Shown here piece by piece: positions 40,540 to 48,340 of a stretch of DNA of 64,000 bases; within the stretch, counting starts at the first letter, position 1, and each line of letters starts with the position of its first letter. The translations under genes were made by a program, and so were the position numbers. Origin of the DNA: JADLCX01 sp964630785 (GTDB lineage: Bacteria > Planctomycetota > Phycisphaerae > Phycisphaerales > UBA1924). The notes beneath the pieces are model-generated. The model made no database searches. It saw only the letters and a list, made by a program, of their open reading frames with translations, and was not told where the DNA came from. Location of the stretch: assembly GCA_964630785.1 (NCBI GenBank), contig CAZVZG010000011.1, positions 62,001 to 126,000 on the forward strand, read 5' to 3'.

Positions 40540-41745
40540 ATGCGAGTCCTCCACCTCATCGACCTCCGTGAGCGCAGCGACGAGGCCGTCATGGCCTGTC
40601 GGGCGGCCGCGCTCCACGCCGCCGGCCGACACCGCATCGTCGCCGTCGGCGCATCCCGCGACGTCGAGCTCGCCCGGGCCGCCGGGCTCACCATCGACGC
40701 CGCCGCACCGCCCGTCGGCCCCTGGCCCGAGCTCACGCTTCGCCGGCTCCGTCGTCTGCTCAACGACCGCGACGGCCGCGATGCCACGCGCCCTTGGGCC
40801 GACATCGTGCAGTGCTGGTCGCCGTCGATGCTCGCGCTGGCCCGGCTCTCCAGCGGTCACCGCACACCGCCCCGGGTCGGCGCGTTGCTCCGGCCGCCGG
40901 CCCAGCCCATCGTGGGCATCCGCTCGGCTCGGATGCGGTTCGGGATGCTCTACGCGACGCTCTTCGCTCCCGACCGTTTCACCCGCGCCAGTTGGGCCGA
41001 GCCGGCCTCCGCACGCCGCGGCGGGCGACTGCTCGAACAGAACATCCGCCTGCTCGACCCGTCCACCGCCGTGAACAGCCAAAGCGGCGCCGATCGGGCC
41101 GCCGCCCGCGCCGAGCTGGGGCTCGAACCCGACGACGTCGCCGTCATGCTCCTGGCCGATCCACCCTCGGCGGCCGACAGCGCCCGCTTCGCCTTCCTGC
41201 TCGGGCTCCTCTTCACCACGGATGTCAGGGTGGTCGGCCTCATGCGCCACGGAGCCACGCACCACCGGCGGGCCGCTCGCTTTGTCCGGATGCACGGCCG
41301 ACGTTGGGGGCTGATCGCCTCTCACCATCCCACAGACCTGCTGCTCGCCGCGGCCGACGCGGCGGTGTGGGACGTCGGCGACGCCGAGCGCGGCGGCATC
41401 GTGAGCGCGGGCGCGGTGTCCATCGGGCGTGCGATCGCTCGCGGCGTGCCCGTTGTCGCGGCAAGGCACCCGCTCTCCGTCGAGACGCTCGGTTCTGCTT
41501 GCGCGGACCTTATCGCCCGCGACGCGACGCTCTCGGCGCTTGCCGAGCGCCTGCTGCCCCTCTGCCGCGACCGCGCACGCCGTGAGGCATTGAGCGAACA
41601 ACTCGCCCGCGAGCCGCGCCGCGGCCACGCTTTCGCGCCCGACCTGCGCCGCCTGTGGGAGGAGGTCACCAACACACCGATGATCCGGCCGGGCCTGCCG
41701 ATCCCCCCGGCGCTCGCCAAGGTCCCGGAGGCCGCCGCGTGTTGA
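40540..41745 (+). CDS. glycosyltransferase-like protein (GT-B fold, weak)
   Basis: A 401-residue protein that begins 'MRVLHLIDLRERSDEAVMACRAAALHAAG', an N-terminus typical of GT-B glycosyltransferases. The C-terminal half has 'LLAAADAAVWDVGDAERGGIVSAGAVSIGRAIARGVPVVAARHP' in family order (only partly quoted here: the 'GRAIARGVPVVAAR' segment is the donor-site helix). The usual E-x(7)-E is not obvious, so activity is uncertain. A GTG at 40480 would overlap the previous stop as GTGA and add 20 residues. It overlaps the phosphatase gene at its end. Confidence 0.65.
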   Translation: MRVLHLIDLRERSDEAVMACRAAALHAAGRHRIVAVGASRDVELARAAGLTIDAAAPPVGPWPELTLRRLRRLLNDRDGRDATRPWADIVQCWSPSMLALARLSSGHRTPPRVGALLRPPAQPIVGIRSARMRFGMLYATLFAPDRFTRASWAEPASARRGGRLLEQNIRLLDPSTAVNSQSGADRAAARAELGLEPDDVAVMLLADPPSAADSARFAFLLGLLFTTDVRVVGLMRHGATHHRRAARFVRMHGRRWGLIASHHPTDLLLAAADAAVWDVGDAERGGIVSAGAVSIGRAIARGVPVVAARHPLSVETLGSACADLIARDATLSALAERLLPLCRDRARREALSEQLAREPRRGHAFAPDLRRLWEEVTNTPMIRPGLPIPPALAKVPEAAAC

Positions 41746-42245
41746 ACGGTGATCTATCACCTCACAATCACCGTGGCGCCCGCCGCGTGCTCTTTGTCTG
41801 CCTGGGCAACATCTGCCGCTCGCCGCTCGCGCAGGGAGTGTTCGAGCACGTCGCCGACGCTCGCGGCGTACGCGACCGCTTCACCGTCGAGTCCTGCGGC
41901 ATCGGGAACTGGCACGTCGGCAATCCGCCCGACGAGCGCGCCGTCGCCGTGGCCAGAGCGCACGGCGTGACGCTCCGCAGCCGCGCCCGGCAGTTCGATC
42001 CCGCCGCCGATCCCGCCAGGTTCGACCTCCTGCTCGCGATGGACGCGAGCAACCTGCGGAGCCTGACCGGCGCGGGATGCCCGCCCGAGAAAGCGCGGCT
42101 GCTCCTCTCGTTTGCCCCGCCGGAACTGGCCGAGCGGTTTGGAGGCGAGGTGCCGGACCCGTACTACGGCGGCGCGGACGGCTTCGAAGAGGTCTACCGC
42201 CTTGTTCACGCCGGCGCGGAGGGGCTGCTCAATGCGATGCTCTGA
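41739..42245 (+). CDS. low-molecular-weight protein-tyrosine phosphatase
   Basis: A 168-residue phosphatase. The active-site loop 'VLFVCLGNICRSPLAQG' (CxGNxCRSP type, near residue 19) and the general-acid Asp in 'VPDPYYGG' (near 140) are intact. Such enzymes reverse tyrosine phosphorylation, often of exopolysaccharide kinases, which would suit the neighbouring glycosyltransferase-like gene. The start is uncertain: GTG 41739 or TTG 41742, both overlapping the previous stop; the ATG at 41655 is too far upstream. Confidence 0.9.
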   Translation: MLNGDLSPHNHRGARRVLFVCLGNICRSPLAQGVFEHVADARGVRDRFTVESCGIGNWHVGNPPDERAVAVARAHGVTLRSRARQFDPAADPARFDLLLAMDASNLRSLTGAGCPPEKARLLLSFAPPELAERFGGEVPDPYYGGADGFEEVYRLVHAGAEGLLNAML

Positions 42246-43032
42246 GCGCCGAGCCTTTACCCTTGTCGAACTGCTCGTGCTCACGGCGGTGATCGTGCTG
42301 CTGCTCGGTTTGCTGCTGCCCGCGGTGAGCGCGTCGCGCGAGCGGGCGCGGGCGATCGAGTGCTCCACGCGAGTCCAGCAGCTCGGCATCGCGCTCAACC
42401 TCTACATGAACGACTTTCCCGGCATGTTGCCCCAGGTCGTCCGCGACGAGCCCGGCGCCGGCGGTTCGGTCGTCTCGCCCATGCTCTTTGGCGGAAAGCA
42501 CGGCACGCTCCACGCCGACGGCATCGACCAGTTCGGCGTGCCCGAGCGACCGCTGAACCGCTACGTCTCCGGCGCCTCTATCGCCGATCCCGCCTCCGGT
42601 CCGAGCGCCGAGGCCGAGGCCTTCCACTCACCCGCCGACACCGGCGGTCAACTCCAGCTTTCTGAAGGCGGCCCGGCCGCCTCGCTGTTCGATCGTTTCG
42701 GCACCAGTTACGTGCTCAACGACCGCCTGCTCCGAGCATCGTCGGATGATCCGATCGTCTCCACGCTCATCCCGCTGCGCGGCGGCCCGATACCCACCAT
42801 CACCACGCCCGAACGAACGTGGATGCTCGGCTCCTTTCCCATCCGCAACTTCGACTTGGGGGTGGACTGCCGCATGAACTGGTACGGCCGCCGACGCCAC
42901 GGCGCCAACCTGCTCATGGGTGACATGCACGTGCGGGCGCTCGTCAACGTCCCGCCCGGGTCCGAATCGACCACGCCCGACTACACGTTTCTGCCCTCGC
43001 CGGGGTGGACCGGCGCGTCGGCCAATCGCTGA
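42232..43032 (+). CDS. prepilin-like protein with N-terminal methylation motif
   Basis: A 266-residue protein. 'RRAFTLVELLVLTAVIVLLLGLLLPAV' is cut here to its key parts: Phe-Thr-Leu-x-Glu after a basic leader and a 20-residue hydrophobic helix, the class III signal recognised by prepilin peptidase. The exported part is acidic and ends with the 'NLLMGDMHVRAL' motif common in planctomycete pseudopilin-like proteins ('DGHV' region). It may be a pseudopilin of a type II secretion or type IV pilus system. It overlaps the phosphatase gene by 14 bases, so it is part of the same operon. Confidence 0.85.
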   Translation: MRCSERRAFTLVELLVLTAVIVLLLGLLLPAVSASRERARAIECSTRVQQLGIALNLYMNDFPGMLPQVVRDEPGAGGSVVSPMLFGGKHGTLHADGIDQFGVPERPLNRYVSGASIADPASGPSAEAEAFHSPADTGGQLQLSEGGPAASLFDRFGTSYVLNDRLLRASSDDPIVSTLIPLRGGPIPTITTPERTWMLGSFPIRNFDLGVDCRMNWYGRRRHGANLLMGDMHVRALVNVPPGSESTTPDYTFLPSPGWTGASANR

Positions 43033-43037
43033 TCGGC

Positions 43038-44390
43038 TCAGCGGCCCGACCGGGCGCCGGGCGGCTGCTTCGGTTTGGGCCGCCTGGGCGCGGTCTGTGA
43101 CTGGAACCGCAGCCAGTGCTCGCCGATCTGCGTCGTGGGCGTGGTGAACCAGCCCCAGAACGCGTACCCGTACGAGATCACCGTTGTCGGCGGGATGAAC
43201 TGGAACGCGAACGGCATCACCGAGTCCAGCTCGTCGTGGTCGCCAAAGTACTTCCACGGCTGGTCGAACGGAGGGATCTTGCTGCTCCGCTTGCGCATGC
43301 GGACCGGATCGACCGGTATCCATGCCTCGGTCTGGTTGGTCTCGTCGTACAGGCAGAACTCGACCCACGACCGCAACTCTACGCCGCCGCGTTTTTTGGT
43401 GAACGGCGTCGAGTCGTCGCCCTTGTTGTCGGTCACGTCGTAGCCGATCACAAGCCGGGCCGGCAATCCCGCCGCCCGGTACGCCCCCACCAGCACCGAC
43501 GCGATGTCGTGCGGCGAGCCCGTTCCCCTGCGGATCGTCTCGGCCGGCCCCTGCAGCAACATCCCGATGAACGAGCCCTGCCGGTCATAGTCCTCGCCGT
43601 TGCCGCTGGGCTGGAACTTCTCCACCACGCGTCCCGCGAAGCTCTTGGCCAGCATCAGCGGCGAGACCGACTTGGGGTCCTTTCCGTTCGTCCACGCCGC
43701 GACCAGGTCCTTGAGCGCCTGCGAGTTCGAGGGCTGACCCGGATCGTCCACGTCGATCTTGGCCTGCGGCGTGAAGGTCGCCTGCGCCATCCGCGGCCAC
43801 GCCCCGCCCGCGGGCCACACCGCCTTGGCCGCCGCCTTCTCGTCGAAGATTGTCTCCCAGCACGTCATCGGGATCTCGAGCTTGAGCTCGGTCTCGCGCC
43901 CGGTCTTGTCGCGCATCTCCCAGCGTCCAAGGCGCACGCCCGACTGGTAACCGTCGTTGAACTCAGGCTTCGCGTCCACGACCGCGTCGTCGAAAGTCAG
44001 CTCGCTCTTGAGCCCCTCGGTATCGGTCTCGCTGGAGGCCGTCCCCTTGATCACCGGGAACACCACGGCCGCGGTGCTGAAGGAGAAGTTCCCGATGACC
44101 AGCGGGCGGTCGTGCGGCGCCGCGTTGACGTCTTCCTGATACGCCTGCACGTGCACGGTCGGCTTGAATATCCAATCGTGCGAGCGTCCGCGCTTGATCA
44201 CGCCCTCAAGAAACGACTTCGGCCCCGGCGGCTGGCCGTTCCCGGCGCCGGCCGCGCCGGTGTTCCTGCCCCGCCCGCCCGGCTGCGCCAGAACATGCGA
44301 GGGGAAAGCCCCGCCCACGCCCGCCGCGGCGATCGCGCCGCCGATCAGAAACCGGTTCGCCTCGCGACGCGAAAGTCCGCGCTCGTCCAT
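43038..44390 (-). CDS. Tat-exported transglutaminase-like protein, catalytic residues apparently lost
   Basis: A 450-residue exported protein. The start at 44390 exposes a twin-arginine signal 'SRREANRFLIGGAIAAAG'. Near residue 310 lies a transglutaminase-type core: 'GTGSPHDIASVLVGAYRAAGLPARLVIGYDV' (only key parts matter: the fold's 'G-x-C-x(3)-A' becomes 'SPHDIA'), then 'VELRSWVEFCLYDE' where 'HAWVE' is expected, and 'AWIPVDPV'. Thus the Cys and His of the triad are absent and only the Asp remains. It is more likely a structural or binding protein than an enzyme. It converges with the prepilin-like gene. Confidence 0.72.
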   Translation of the reverse strand: MDERGLSRREANRFLIGGAIAAAGVGGAFPSHVLAQPGGRGRNTGAAGAGNGQPPGPKSFLEGVIKRGRSHDWIFKPTVHVQAYQEDVNAAPHDRPLVIGNFSFSTAAVVFPVIKGTASSETDTEGLKSELTFDDAVVDAKPEFNDGYQSGVRLGRWEMRDKTGRETELKLEIPMTCWETIFDEKAAAKAVWPAGGAWPRMAQATFTPQAKIDVDDPGQPSNSQALKDLVAAWTNGKDPKSVSPLMLAKSFAGRVVEKFQPSGNGEDYDRQGSFIGMLLQGPAETIRRGTGSPHDIASVLVGAYRAAGLPARLVIGYDVTDNKGDDSTPFTKKRGGVELRSWVEFCLYDETNQTEAWIPVDPVRMRKRSSKIPPFDQPWKYFGDHDELDSVMPFAFQFIPPTTVISYGYAFWGWFTTPTTQIGEHWLRFQSQTAPRRPKPKQPPGARSGR

Positions 44391-44487
44391 GTTCTTGCTC
44401 CCGACCCCGCTGCCCCGTCCCGCTCCCCCTGCTCCCCGCCCCGGCATATACGCACCGCGCGCCCGCCGGCTGCAATCCCCGGCTCAC

Positions 44488-45132
44488 CTATTCATCCGAT
44501 CCCCCCGCGTGCCGGGCCTGAAACTCCTTGACGCTCGGGAGGTCCTTGAGCCCCGCGAGCCCGAAAGCCTCCAAAAACTGCTTGGTCGTGCCGTAGAGCA
44601 TCGGCCGCCCGAGTTCCTCGGCCCGCCCGGTGATCGTCACGAGCCGGCGCTCGACCAGCGTCCTGAGCACCTCGCCGCACGCCACGCCGCGCACGGCCTC
44701 CAGGCTTGCTCGCGTGATCGGCTGGCGGTACGCGACGATCGCGAGCGTCTCGACCGCGGCCCGGCTGAGGCTCGTGCGCTCGCGCTTGCCCAGGAACTCC
44801 TCGATCACCGGCGCGAACCGCGGCAGCGTCATGATCCGGTAGCCGCCCGCCACGCTCTCGACCCGGAACGACCGACCCGTGCGCTCGTATTCCTCGTTTA
44901 GCGCGCCCACCGCGCGCCGCACCACGCCCAAGGGCGAATCGCGCCCGCCCTTGCCCTTTTTCGGCTCACCATCACCCGCCGCCTCGGCACGATCGGCCGC
45001 CGCGGCATCCAGCATCCCCAGCGCCTCGGCCAGCCGCGCCGCCGACACGGGCCGATCGACGCTCAGCAACACCGCCTCGATCTCGCTGGCGACCTCACTC
45101 GCGACCGGCGCCAACTCTGCCTCATTGCTCAT
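44488..45132 (-). CDS. scpB: segregation and condensation protein B
   Basis: A 214-residue partner of SMC and ScpA in chromosome condensation. Two winged-helix domains are seen: one at about 10-100 ('SEIEAVLLSVDRPVSAARLAEAL') with an inserted Lys/Gly-rich linker, and one at about 115-195 ('AVETLAIVAYRQPITRASLEAVRGV', 'VTITGRAEELGRPMLYGTT'), both typical. The C-terminus 'FLEAFGLAGLKDLPSVKEF' is the ScpB ending. The ATG at 45132 is chosen as the family start; the frame upstream crosses short repeats. No scpA gene is nearby. Confidence 0.92.
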   Translation of the reverse strand: MSNEAELAPVASEVASEIEAVLLSVDRPVSAARLAEALGMLDAAAADRAEAAGDGEPKKGKGGRDSPLGVVRRAVGALNEEYERTGRSFRVESVAGGYRIMTLPRFAPVIEEFLGKRERTSLSRAAVETLAIVAYRQPITRASLEAVRGVACGEVLRTLVERRLVTITGRAEELGRPMLYGTTKQFLEAFGLAGLKDLPSVKEFQARHAGGSDE

Positions 45133-45156
45133 AGCCCCAAGCATACAGCCGATATC

Positions 45157-45184
45157 GGATTTCAGATTTTGGACTTCAGATTTC
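45157..45184. repeat. tandem 14-bp imperfect repeat between scpB and the SCO gene
   Basis: GGATTTCAGATTTT is followed directly by GGACTTCAGATTTC (12 of 14 identical). This AT-rich spot stands out in GC-rich DNA, and further 'CGGATA/CGGATG' words follow to about 45200. It may be part of a dispersed intergenic repeat or carry the divergent promoters. Confidence 0.55.
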
Positions 45185-45272
45185 ACGTTTCGGATAGCGG
45201 ATGGGGGATCGCGGAGGGCCAGCCGACTGCTCCCATCCGACATCCGCCATTCTCGCTCTCCTACCATCTCCC

Positions 45273-45971
45273 GTGCCCCGCTCTCCCCGGATCGTCCGAA
45301 TCTTGGCCGGCGTCCTGTTGGCCCTGTTCATCGCCAGCGGGCTGATGGTGGCGCGCCGGCTCGTGCTCCCCGCCGCCGCGGCCGCCCCGGCAGCAGAGGG
45401 GAGCGCCACCCGCCCGGACGTGGCCGGCCTTCTGCACCTCCCGCCCTTCTCGCTTGTCGATCAGGACGGGCGCGCGTTCACGCGCGACGACCTGCTCGGA
45501 CACGTGAGCGTGCTCGACGTGTTCTTCACCTCGTGCCCGCTGGTCTGCCCGATGATGACCGAGAAGATGCACGCGATGGCCGAGTCGCTCGCCGACACGC
45601 CCGTGCGGTTTGTCTCGATCTCGATCGACCCCGCTCACGACACACCCGCCGCGATCCGCGAGTACCGCAAGGTCCACGAGATCACCGGCAACGCGGCCGA
45701 CCGATGGGCCCACCTGACCAGCCCGGACGGCTCAACCGACTACATCGGCCCCGTCGTTCGCGAGGGCCTGAAGTGCGCCGTTGATGAAGACCCGAACCTG
45801 AAGATCGAGGCAACCGACGGTTCGGAGATGCTCAACATCCTGCACCCCGCGTGGTTCTTCCTCATCGACGCCCGCGACGGCAAGGCCGTCAACGTCGTCG
45901 GCCTTTACCAGTCGGGTAACGACGAGGACATGCTGCGGCTGCTCCGCGACGCCCGCGCCCTGGCGAAGTGA
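45273..45971 (+). CDS. SCO1/SenC-type copper chaperone
   Basis: A 232-residue thioredoxin-fold protein anchored by one N-terminal helix (about residues 8-26). The copper site is complete: 'FFTSCPLVCPMM' gives the CxxxC pair (near residue 91) and 'NILHPAWFFLID' the His (near 190). It delivers copper to the CuA centre of cytochrome c oxidase and thus fits the oxidase genes at the start of the window. The GTG at 45273 precedes the helix; an ATG at 45201 would add 24 poorly conserved residues that run through the repeat region. Confidence 0.9.
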   Translation: MPRSPRIVRILAGVLLALFIASGLMVARRLVLPAAAAAPAAEGSATRPDVAGLLHLPPFSLVDQDGRAFTRDDLLGHVSVLDVFFTSCPLVCPMMTEKMHAMAESLADTPVRFVSISIDPAHDTPAAIREYRKVHEITGNAADRWAHLTSPDGSTDYIGPVVREGLKCAVDEDPNLKIEATDGSEMLNILHPAWFFLIDARDGKAVNVVGLYQSGNDEDMLRLLRDARALAK

Positions 45972-45988
45972 CCGGCATCACGCCCGCG

Positions 45989-46447
45989 TCACTCGCACTC
46001 GAAGGCAAACTCGATCTCCACCGGCACGTTCAGCGGCAGGGCGTTGGTGCCCACGGCCGCGCGGGCGTGGCGCCCCGACTCACCGAACACCTCTACCAAC
46101 AGTTCGCTCGCGGCGTTGGCCACCCTGGGCTGATCCCCGAACCCCGTGTCGCACGCGACAAAGCACCCCACACGTACCACCTGCCGGATGCGATCGAGCG
46201 AGCCCAGCGCCGCTCGGGCCGCGGCCAGCCCGTTGAGCGCACACTGCCGCGCACAATCACGGGCCGTCTCGATGCTGACCGCCGACGGCACCACCCCGGT
46301 CGCGATCATCTTGCCCTCGCGAACGGGGATTTGACCGCTGACGAACAGCAGGTTTCCAGACCGTCGTGTTGGGATATACGCGGCGACGGGCGCGGCCGGC
46401 GCGGGCAGGGTGAGTCCGAGTTCAGCGAGACGCTTTTCTGGCGACAT
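45989..46447 (-). CDS. RidA-family (YjgF-like) protein
   Basis: A 152-residue member of the Rid superfamily. 'MSPEKRLAELGLTLPAPAAPVAAY' is the YjgF-like variant start, then 'GNLLFVSGQIPV', 'LNGLAAARAALGSLDRI' and 'HARAAVGTNALPLNVPVEIEFAFE'. The catalytic Arg of true RidA ('R..V.v..LP' region) appears as 'ARAAVGTNALP', with an Arg present. The family removes reactive enamines in amino acid metabolism, but this subgroup's role is not certain. The ATG at 46447 begins the domain. The stop lies 17 bases from the SCO gene, converging. Confidence 0.85.
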   Translation of the reverse strand: MSPEKRLAELGLTLPAPAAPVAAYIPTRRSGNLLFVSGQIPVREGKMIATGVVPSAVSIETARDCARQCALNGLAAARAALGSLDRIRQVVRVGCFVACDTGFGDQPRVANAASELLVEVFGESGRHARAAVGTNALPLNVPVEIEFAFECE

Positions 46448-47216
46448 GGGGGACTCCGGGAGGAGAAGGGGGAGGCGGGGGGGAGGCCGACGCCGCACGG
46501 TACGGCCGCTCGGGGCCGATTTCGCACTCTGCTCGCCGCCCCTTCGGTATACCCTAACCCACCCCAACCACACGGCCGCACCCCCTCTTTTGCGCAATCC
46601 ACAGACATTTTTTCAAGACCCCGCATCCCTCCCGACTTGACGTGCGTAGCGTTTTTTGTACCCTGATCGTCTGCACGTGCATGACATCCCGTTTTTCTTC
46701 TTTGGCGGGCGAGAAGCGCAGTCGCATTCCAGCTCGAATCACGTCCTCATCCGCGGTCGCAAGCCGCGAGCATCGTCCAACTCGACGACGCTGAACACCC
46801 GCCGACAACCAGATGGGCGCCCCCGCGAGGGCCGCAACGTCGCCGAGGATTGACCGATCTTCGACGGACCGGGCGGCCGGGAATCGCGGTTGGCGTCAGG
46901 TCGGTTCGCTTGGCGGGTGGGCTCTTCCCGTTCTCGCGTGACCGCCGATCAGGACCCCGACAGGGGTTTCAGGATCGAGCGTTCGCCGGGTTCACCCCAA
47001 CCGAGCGTGTTCAGCAGGAACTGGCCTTCGATCGCTTTCCCGGCTGGTCGGCCGCGGAGGTGTCGAAAGCCGAATCGTCGTGTGTAGGGCGAGTCGCCGC
47101 GTTGAACGCGGGATTCACCAAGCACAACGCCCGGTGCGGGGCCGAACCGCTCGGTTCGAGCGTCGCCCGGGCAGCATGAACAGTCCTCTGCACAGTCCAC
47201 TTAGGAGTTTCGCTCA
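46448..47216. other. long gap without a recognisable gene, upstream of prepilin-like gene
   Basis: About 770 bases with no protein that I can support. The first part contains T-rich spots ('ACATTTTTTCAAG' near 46605 and 'GCGTTTTTTGTACCC' near 46650) and a possible promoter: TTGACG at 46637-46642 and TACCCT at 46659-46664, spacing 16. The rest is mixed; the open frame at 46850-47179 lacks the codon bias of its neighbours. A long 5' leader or small RNA for the prepilin-like gene is possible. Confidence 0.45.
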
Positions 47217-48188
47217 ATGAAGAAGAATCGCGCATTCACCCTGATCGAGCTGCTGGTCGTGATCGCCATCATCGCCCTGCTGGTCGGCATCCTGCTGCCC
47301 GCCCTGGGCAAGGCCCGCCAGAGCGCCCGCCAGCTCAAGGACTCGACCCAGGTCCGCGGCATCGTTCAGGCGATGGTCATCCACGCCCAGAACAACTCCA
47401 GCCAGTACCCCCTGCCCTCCAGGCTCGACCCGCAGGGCTACACCGTCGGCGGCGGCACCCTCAACGCGGCCAACGCCTTCAAGGGCGACACCCTCGGCCA
47501 GGTGCTGTCGGTCCTGATCTACAACGGCAACATCTCCACCGAGCTGTGCGTCAGCCCGGCCGAGAGCAACACCGGCCAGGTGCAGCGCTTCGACGGCTAC
47601 CAGTTCACCCGTCCGTGCAACAGCGACAACACGCTCTGGGACCCCACGTTCCACGGCACGCCGGTCGATGAGGTCTTCAACTGCACGCAGGGCAACCCGA
47701 CCGTGGCTGTGGGCAACAACTCCTACGCCTCGCTCGTCTTCTTCGGCAAGCGTCAGGCCCGCTGGAGCGACACCTTCAGCACCACCGAGGCCGTCTTCGG
47801 CAACCGCGGCCCGACGTACGCCCAGAACGATTCGGCCGCTTATCCCGCTTCCGGCCGCTGGACGCTCACCAACGACGCCACCGGCACGGGCTCCAACACG
47901 CTGCTCATCCACGGCGGCCGCACCACCTGGGAAGGCAACATCGGCTACAACGACGGCCACGTGGCCTTCGAGACCAAGCCGACCCCGGACGGCGTGACCT
48001 ACACCAGCACCGCCACCACGAACCGCTCCAAGCCCGACAACCTCTTCGTGAACGAGAGCGACGAGCAGGGCGGCGACACGGGCACCAACATCGGCAACGG
48101 CCTCAACGCCTACCTCCGCCCGATCGCCCGCGTGACCAACCAGGGCTCCGGCTCGACCGGCCCGACGCTCCAGCTTTGGAAGGACTGA
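47217..48188 (+). CDS. prepilin-like exported protein
   Basis: A 323-residue protein with a textbook class III signal: basic 'KKNRA' followed by 'FTLIELLVVIAIIALLVGIL', cleaved before Phe by prepilin peptidase. The rest is Asn/Thr/Gly-rich, and ends with 'NIGYNDGHVAFETKPTP', the 'NDGHV' motif typical of planctomycete pseudopilin-like proteins. Only two cysteines (in 'ELCVSPAE' and 'RPCNSD') plus one more ('FNCTQG') appear. Synonymous codons are strongly biased to C/G endings, which suggests high expression. A ribosome site TTAGGAG is placed eight bases upstream, and a strong terminator follows. It stands alone as its own unit. Confidence 0.88.
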   Translation: MKKNRAFTLIELLVVIAIIALLVGILLPALGKARQSARQLKDSTQVRGIVQAMVIHAQNNSSQYPLPSRLDPQGYTVGGGTLNAANAFKGDTLGQVLSVLIYNGNISTELCVSPAESNTGQVQRFDGYQFTRPCNSDNTLWDPTFHGTPVDEVFNCTQGNPTVAVGNNSYASLVFFGKRQARWSDTFSTTEAVFGNRGPTYAQNDSAAYPASGRWTLTNDATGTGSNTLLIHGGRTTWEGNIGYNDGHVAFETKPTPDGVTYTSTATTNRSKPDNLFVNESDEQGGDTGTNIGNGLNAYLRPIARVTNQGSGSTGPTLQLWKD

Positions 48189-48241
48189 TCCTCGGCCTCG
48201 TCCGAGCCTTCACCAAGGTCTGAGCATCATCAGATCCCCAC

Positions 48242-48274
48242 GCGGCCGCACCGAAAGGTGCGGCCGCTGTCTTT
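48242..48274 (+). terminator. Rho-independent terminator after the prepilin-like gene
   Basis: GCGGCCGCACC-GAAA-GGTGCGGCCGC is a perfect 11-bp stem with a GNRA-type tetraloop (48242-48267), followed by TGTCTTTT. It lies 53 bases past the stop codon and should end the transcript. Confidence 0.85.
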
Positions 48275-48281
48275 TCCGTGG

Positions 48282-48317
48282 CATCGGCTTCCAGCCGATG
48301 TCGGGCCAATGGCCCGA
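48282..48317. other. two further hairpins behind the terminator
   Basis: CATCGGCT-TCC-AGCCGATG (48282-48300) and TCGGGCC-AAT-GGCCCGA (48301-48317) are both perfect. They follow the terminator directly and are followed by the convergent aminopeptidase gene. Possibly a dispersed extragenic repeat of the genome. Confidence 0.6.
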
Positions 48318-48340
48318 GCACTACGCCCACATGACCCCCA

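Noticed and set aside
46850..47179. A 109-residue open frame before the prepilin-like gene
   Set aside because: Codon choice differs from the neighbours, and no ribosome site or family motif is seen.
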